Of a DNA stretch of 64,000 nucleotides, positions 60,842 through 64,000 are shown piece by piece (position 1 is the first letter of the stretch; each line of letters begins with the position of its first letter). Below the pieces are notes generated by a model. That model saw only the letters and a list, made by a program, of their open reading frames with translations. It was not told where the DNA came from and made no database searches. Origin of the DNA: Saccharothrix australiensis (lineage in GTDB: Bacteria > Actinomycetota > Actinomycetes > Mycobacteriales > Pseudonocardiaceae); contig NZ_RBXO01000001.1 in the NCBI RefSeq assembly GCF_003634935.1, forward strand, positions 1,240,001-1,304,000, given 5' to 3'. The translations under genes and the position numbers were made by a program.

Positions 60842-61452
60842 TGCCGATCAGGACGAACCGGGGGCGCGCGGCGGTGTACCGCCGGCTGTGGGGTTGGCCG
60901 TTGCGGTCGCCCCGGCACCTCGTGATGACGATCGTCGGGCTCGCCGTCGTCGTGGTGGTGGTGGGCGTCGTCGCGGACCGGCTGGCCGGCTCGCGGTCGG
61001 GTGCCGCGCCTGCCACGACGGCGGCGGGCGGGCAGGTCGGGTCGGACACCGGCAAGCAGGTCGGCGTGCTGCCGTCGGCGGCGGTCACGACGTCGCCGCT
61101 GCCGACGAAGGCGCCCAGCCCCACGGCCGCGGCGACCTCGGCGCCGGTCAGCCCGGACGCCCAGCTGGTCGCGGAGAGCTGGCTCGACGCCTGGCTCGAC
61201 CACCCACCGGGCACCACGAACGCCAAGTGGCTGGAGGGGCTGAAGCCCTGGACGTCGGACGAGCTGCTGCCGACGCTCCAGTCGGTGGACCCGGCCAACG
61301 TGCCGAAGGAGATCAAGAGCCCCGTGAAGCCGAGTCGGTCCACCACCGATTCGGTCGATTTCGAAGCCGATCTGGAAACCGGCAAGCTCGTGCTGACCGT
61401 GGCCAAGCTGCCGGAGGGCTGGCGCGTGCACAAGTACAGCAGGGTGGGCTGA
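60841..61452 (+). CDS. VirB8/TcpC-like bitopic membrane protein
   Basis: A 203-residue protein with one membrane helix (VMTIVGLAVVVVVVGVVAD, about 28-46), a Thr/Ala/Pro-rich linker, and a small C-terminal domain (about 105-203) of alternating helices and strands (ESWLDAWLDHPPG, DFEADLETGKLVLTVAKL). This is the shape of VirB8/TcpC channel scaffold proteins, which have an NTF2-like domain outside the membrane. ATG 60841 overlaps the previous stop (TGATG). Confidence 0.65.
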   Translation: MPIRTNRGRAAVYRRLWGWPLRSPRHLVMTIVGLAVVVVVVGVVADRLAGSRSGAAPATTAAGGQVGSDTGKQVGVLPSAAVTTSPLPTKAPSPTAAATSAPVSPDAQLVAESWLDAWLDHPPGTTNAKWLEGLKPWTSDELLPTLQSVDPANVPKEIKSPVKPSRSTTDSVDFEADLETGKLVLTVAKLPEGWRVHKYSRVG

Positions 61453-61453
61453 G

Positions 61454-62458
61454 ATGCTGAAGATCGTGCTGGCGGTCGTGGCGGTGGTCGCCGTGGTCGC
61501 GGTCGCCGTGACGAACGGCGTCTCGACGGTGGTCAACGGGACCAACCCGGTCGACGGCGCCGGTGTGGGCATCCGCAACGTCGGCTGCAACGCGTCGATC
61601 GGGCCGTGGGAGGCGGGCGGCGAGGAGAAGGGCCGCAACGACGCCAGCCGGCTCGGCGACGAGCAGCGCGGCACCGTCGCCAAGATCATCTCGATCGGCC
61701 AGGAGCGGCAACTGCCGCCGCTGGCGTGGCAGATCGCCATCCAGGCGGGCATGACGGAGTCCGGCCTGCGCAGCCTGAACTACGGCGACCGGGACTCGCT
61801 GGGCATCTTCCAGATGCGGCCCTCGATGGGCTGGGGCTCGCCCGCCGAGGTCACCGACCCGGTGTACGCGATCAACAAGTTCTACGACGTGCTCGTCAAC
61901 GTGCCGAACTGGGAGGAGCGCCGCCCCGGCGACTCGGCCCAGGCCGTGGAGCGCTCGGCGTTCCCGGACCGGTACCACAACTGGGAGGCGATGGCGGCCT
62001 TCCTGATCGGCGAGCTGGGCAACGTGGCCGACCCGGCGGGCTGCGGCGAGAGCGCGGGCGACTACCTGCTGGCGTCCTCGGCGGCGGCCACGGCCATCGA
62101 GTTCACCAAGGAGCAGCTTGGCGAGGAGTACGTCTGGGGCGGCAACGGGCCCGACCAGTGGGACTGCTCGGGCATCCTGGTGAAGGCGTTCGCGAAGGCC
62201 GGTGTGAAGATCCCCCGCGTGGCGAACGACCAGTACATGGCGGGCGGCGCGCACCTGCCGGTGCGCGAGGCGAAGGCGGGTGACCTCCTCTTCTGGGCGA
62301 CCAACCCGGCGAACCCGGTCACCGTGCACCACGTCGGCATGTACCTGGGCGGCGACGAGTACATCCACGCCCCGCAGACCGGGGACGTGGTGAAGATCAG
62401 CAAGATCAACTGGGACTACCACGAGTTGATGCCACTGGCCGTCCGGCCGGGCGTGTGA
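61454..62458 (+). CDS. Secreted cell-wall hydrolase: transglycosylase-like plus NlpC/P60
   Basis: A 334-residue exported protein with an N-terminal helix (IVLAVVAVVAVVAVAVTNGVS). A lysozyme-like segment follows (WQIAIQAGMTESGLRSL, GIFQMRPSMGWG, about 95-140), then an NlpC/P60 endopeptidase domain (about 215-330) with catalytic Cys in QWDCSGILVKAF and His in VHHVGMYLGG. It would open peptidoglycan for the channel, the VirB1 role. ATG 61454 is one base after the preceding stop, so it is cotranscribed. Confidence 0.88.
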   Translation: MLKIVLAVVAVVAVVAVAVTNGVSTVVNGTNPVDGAGVGIRNVGCNASIGPWEAGGEEKGRNDASRLGDEQRGTVAKIISIGQERQLPPLAWQIAIQAGMTESGLRSLNYGDRDSLGIFQMRPSMGWGSPAEVTDPVYAINKFYDVLVNVPNWEERRPGDSAQAVERSAFPDRYHNWEAMAAFLIGELGNVADPAGCGESAGDYLLASSAAATAIEFTKEQLGEEYVWGGNGPDQWDCSGILVKAFAKAGVKIPRVANDQYMAGGAHLPVREAKAGDLLFWATNPANPVTVHHVGMYLGGDEYIHAPQTGDVVKISKINWDYHELMPLAVRPGV

Positions 62459-62480
62459 TCGTGTGAGGGAGGCGCCACCG

Positions 62481-63098
62481 ATGTTCACCCCCGACCCCAT
62501 CCAGCGCCACGCCGGGCCGCCCGCGTCCAGCACGCCGCTCCGGGACTACCTGTCCGCGCTGCCGCCCGGAGTCGACGGCTCGTACGCGGTGCTGCCGCGG
62601 TCGCTGGCGGAGATGATGCCGCTGCCGTGGCAGCAGCAGATGGCCCACCTGCTGGCGGAGTTCCACCGCACCTACGCGCACCTGGGTTGGCCGGTGTACC
62701 GGGTCGTGCCGTCGCGGCGGGAACGGCTCGTGGACCTGGACGAGGACCAGCTGGCCGAGGTCGGCGTGATCATGGAGATCGACGCCGACGGCGACGTGGT
62801 CTACCGCGACCGCGCGGGCAAGCGCATCGACGACCCGGAGCAGCGCGTGGTGCTGGTGTCGGTGCTCGACCCGATCCCCGGCAACTACGCCAACGCCAAC
62901 CAGAACACCCCGGCGCGCGGTTTCCCTGCGCCGCCGCAGCCCTACCCGCAGTCCGGTCCGCTGCCCGTGCCGCCGCCGCCCGGTCCGCTGCCGGTGCAGC
63001 CGCCGTCGGGCCCACTGCCCGTGCAGCCGCCGTCGGCCCCGCTGCCCGTGCAGCCGCCGTCGGGCCCGTTGCCGGCGCAGGTGCCCCACCACAGGTGA
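62481..63098 (+). CDS. Hypothetical protein, last gene of the secretion operon
   Basis: A 205-residue protein of unknown family. The conserved part is the first 150 residues (SAYAVLPRSLAEMMPLPWQQQ-like segment, FHRTYAHLGWPVYRVVPSRR, LVDLDEDQLAEVGVIMEIDADGD). The end is four tandem copies of a 9-residue unit like SGPLPVQPP, a coding minisatellite at 62960-63080. ATG 62481 is chosen because GGGAGG stands 8 bases before it; GTG 62463 is in frame. No signal or membrane segment, so it is probably cytosolic. Confidence 0.75.
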   Translation: MFTPDPIQRHAGPPASSTPLRDYLSALPPGVDGSYAVLPRSLAEMMPLPWQQQMAHLLAEFHRTYAHLGWPVYRVVPSRRERLVDLDEDQLAEVGVIMEIDADGDVVYRDRAGKRIDDPEQRVVLVSVLDPIPGNYANANQNTPARGFPAPPQPYPQSGPLPVPPPPGPLPVQPPSGPLPVQPPSAPLPVQPPSGPLPAQVPHHR

Positions 63099-63164
63099 CG
63101 CGGTGCCGCCCGTGCCGGGCACCTGGGACATGACAGGCGACGCCGTGCGTGTCAGCCTGGACGC

Positions 63165-63350
63165 ATGGGTGATCCGAATGCCTGGTACTACTGCCTGACC
63201 CACCAGACCGCCGAGAAGGGGGTCGGGTGCCGCGGCGGCGACCGGATGGGCCCCTACCCCGACGAGGCGACGGCGCGGCGGGCCCTGGAACTGGCCCGGC
63301 AGCGCACCGAGGCCGAGGACGAGGCCGACCGGAAGTGGAAGGAGCGCTAG
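63165..63350 (+). CDS. Small conserved SPOR-like protein
   Basis: A 61-residue protein. The N-terminal part (DPNAWYYCLTHQTAEKGVGC...MGPYPDEATARRALELA) has the strand-helix pattern of SPOR-like small proteins common in actinomycete genomes, with Cys and His (YCLTH, GCRGG) that could bind metal. The end is a charged helix. ATG 63165 is the only good start. Function unknown; it lies between the secretion operon and the ribonuclease gene. Confidence 0.7.
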   Translation: MGDPNAWYYCLTHQTAEKGVGCRGGDRMGPYPDEATARRALELARQRTEAEDEADRKWKER

Positions 63351-63388
63351 GACGGGCTCGGGGCGGCGGGCGCGTTAAGGTGCGGGGC

Positions 63389-64000
63389 GTGGCCTCGATG
63401 GTGATCCGTACCGGTCGGGCGGACCTGGACTTCGGCGGCATCCGCGCCGAGTTCGGGTTGCCCGCGGAGTTCCCCGCCGCCGCCTTGGCGGAGGCGCGGC
63501 AGGCGGCCGGCCGGGACATGGCCGGCGACGACCGCGAGGACGCCACCCACCTGCCCCTCGTGACGATCGACCCGCCCGGCGCCGAGGACCTCGACCAGGC
63601 CCTGTGCCTGGAGCGCGTCGGGCGGGGTTTCCGCGTGCACTACGCGATCGCCGACCTCGGCGCGTTCGTCGTGCCGGGCGGCGCGCTGGACACCGAGGTC
63701 CGCAAGCGCGGCCAGACGCTGTACCTGCCCGACGGCAACGTGCCGCTGCACCCGACCGTGCTGTCCGAGGGCGCGGCGAGCCTGCTGCCGGAGCGGACCC
63801 GGCCCGCCGTGCTGTGGACGTTCGAGTGCGGCCCGGACGGCGAGCCGACCGACGTGCGCGTGCGCCGCGCGCTGGTCCGGTCGACGGCCCGGTTCGACTA
63901 CGAGGGCGTGCAGGCGTCGTTCGACGCGGGCACGCCCCACCCGTCGGTGGCGGCCCTGCCGGAGTTCGGCAGGCTCCGCCGGGAACGGGCCACCGAGCGC
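63389..64000 (+). CDS. RNB-domain ribonuclease (RNase II/R family), 5' part
   Basis: The first 204 residues of a 3'-5' exoribonuclease gene that continues beyond the window. GTG 63389 has TTAAGG 8 bases upstream; ATG 63398 is the alternative start. The RNB core motif is visible: VTIDPPGAEDLDQALCLERV (acidic cluster Asp-Pro-x-x-Ala-x-Asp-x-Asp, Mg binding), then VHYAIADLGAFV and GGALDTEVRKRGQTLYLPDGNVPLHP. There is no N-terminal cold-shock domain, so it is the short actinobacterial form. Confidence 0.88.
   Translation, partial: MASMVIRTGRADLDFGGIRAEFGLPAEFPAAALAEARQAAGRDMAGDDREDATHLPLVTIDPPGAEDLDQALCLERVGRGFRVHYAIADLGAFVVPGGALDTEVRKRGQTLYLPDGNVPLHPTVLSEGAASLLPERTRPAVLWTFECGPDGEPTDVRVRRALVRSTARFDYEGVQASFDAGTPHPSVAALPEFGRLRRERATER

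Overview
The window is very GC-rich, with GTG starts frequent and third codon positions almost always G or C. Gene order and content point to a filamentous actinomycete of the Pseudonocardiales (Saccharothrix / Lentzea / Actinosynnema type). This is inferred from gene content, not from a marker gene. Two stretches keep the gene order of the Mycobacterium tuberculosis chromosome (recalled, not searched). From about 0.4 to 26 kb the order matches Rv3211 back to Rv3200c: rhlE, ferritin-like protein, DUF3107, TetR, DUF3152, moeZ, a TIGR02569 kinase-like protein, an alkyltransferase-like protein, adnA, adnB and a K+ channel. From about 45 to 53 kb it matches Rv2236c to Rv2228c: cobD, SURF1, cobC, NIF3-like, zinc ribbon and RNase HI-phosphatase.

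Layout. 0-5 kb: RNA helicase, ferritin-like protein, DUF3107 and a strong terminator. 4-10 kb: a TetR/DUF4873 pair divergent from a diiron oxygenase and hydrolase, a lipoprotein, and a second TetR divergent from a hydrolase. 10-25 kb: moeZ, DNA-repair genes (ATL, AdnAB), a secreted GH18 chitinase with a DasR-like operator, a dipeptidase and a K+ channel. 26-38 kb: a two-component system, two zinc metallopeptidases, DUF2207, an M16 peptidase pair coupled to nudC, and an NmrA/MarR pair. 38.4-45.1 kb: an SMC-like plasmid-defence operon of Wadjet type II composition (JetA, JetB, JetC) with no JetD nuclease gene next to it. 45-53 kb: cobalamin, SURF1, prenyl-synthase and RNase H genes. 53-54.5 kb: an FMN reductase and the RNase P RNA. 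54.6-63.1 kb: an orphan ParB-like DNA-binding protein and a tightly coupled operon resembling a type IV secretion channel (pilin-like, VirB3-like, VirB4 ATPase, VirB6-like, VirB8-like, cell-wall hydrolase) with no relaxase or coupling ATPase in view. The right edge starts an RNB-family ribonuclease.

The best leads are the JetABC operon without JetD, the domesticated-looking secretion locus with its palindromic operator, two LexA-type boxes sitting in a diverged 42-bp repeat, a dispersed 35-bp repeat that supplies the C-terminus of the DUF4873 protein, and two TetR genes with near-identical recognition helices and related promoter elements. Three genes carry the rare TTA leucine codon and so may depend on a bldA-type tRNA.
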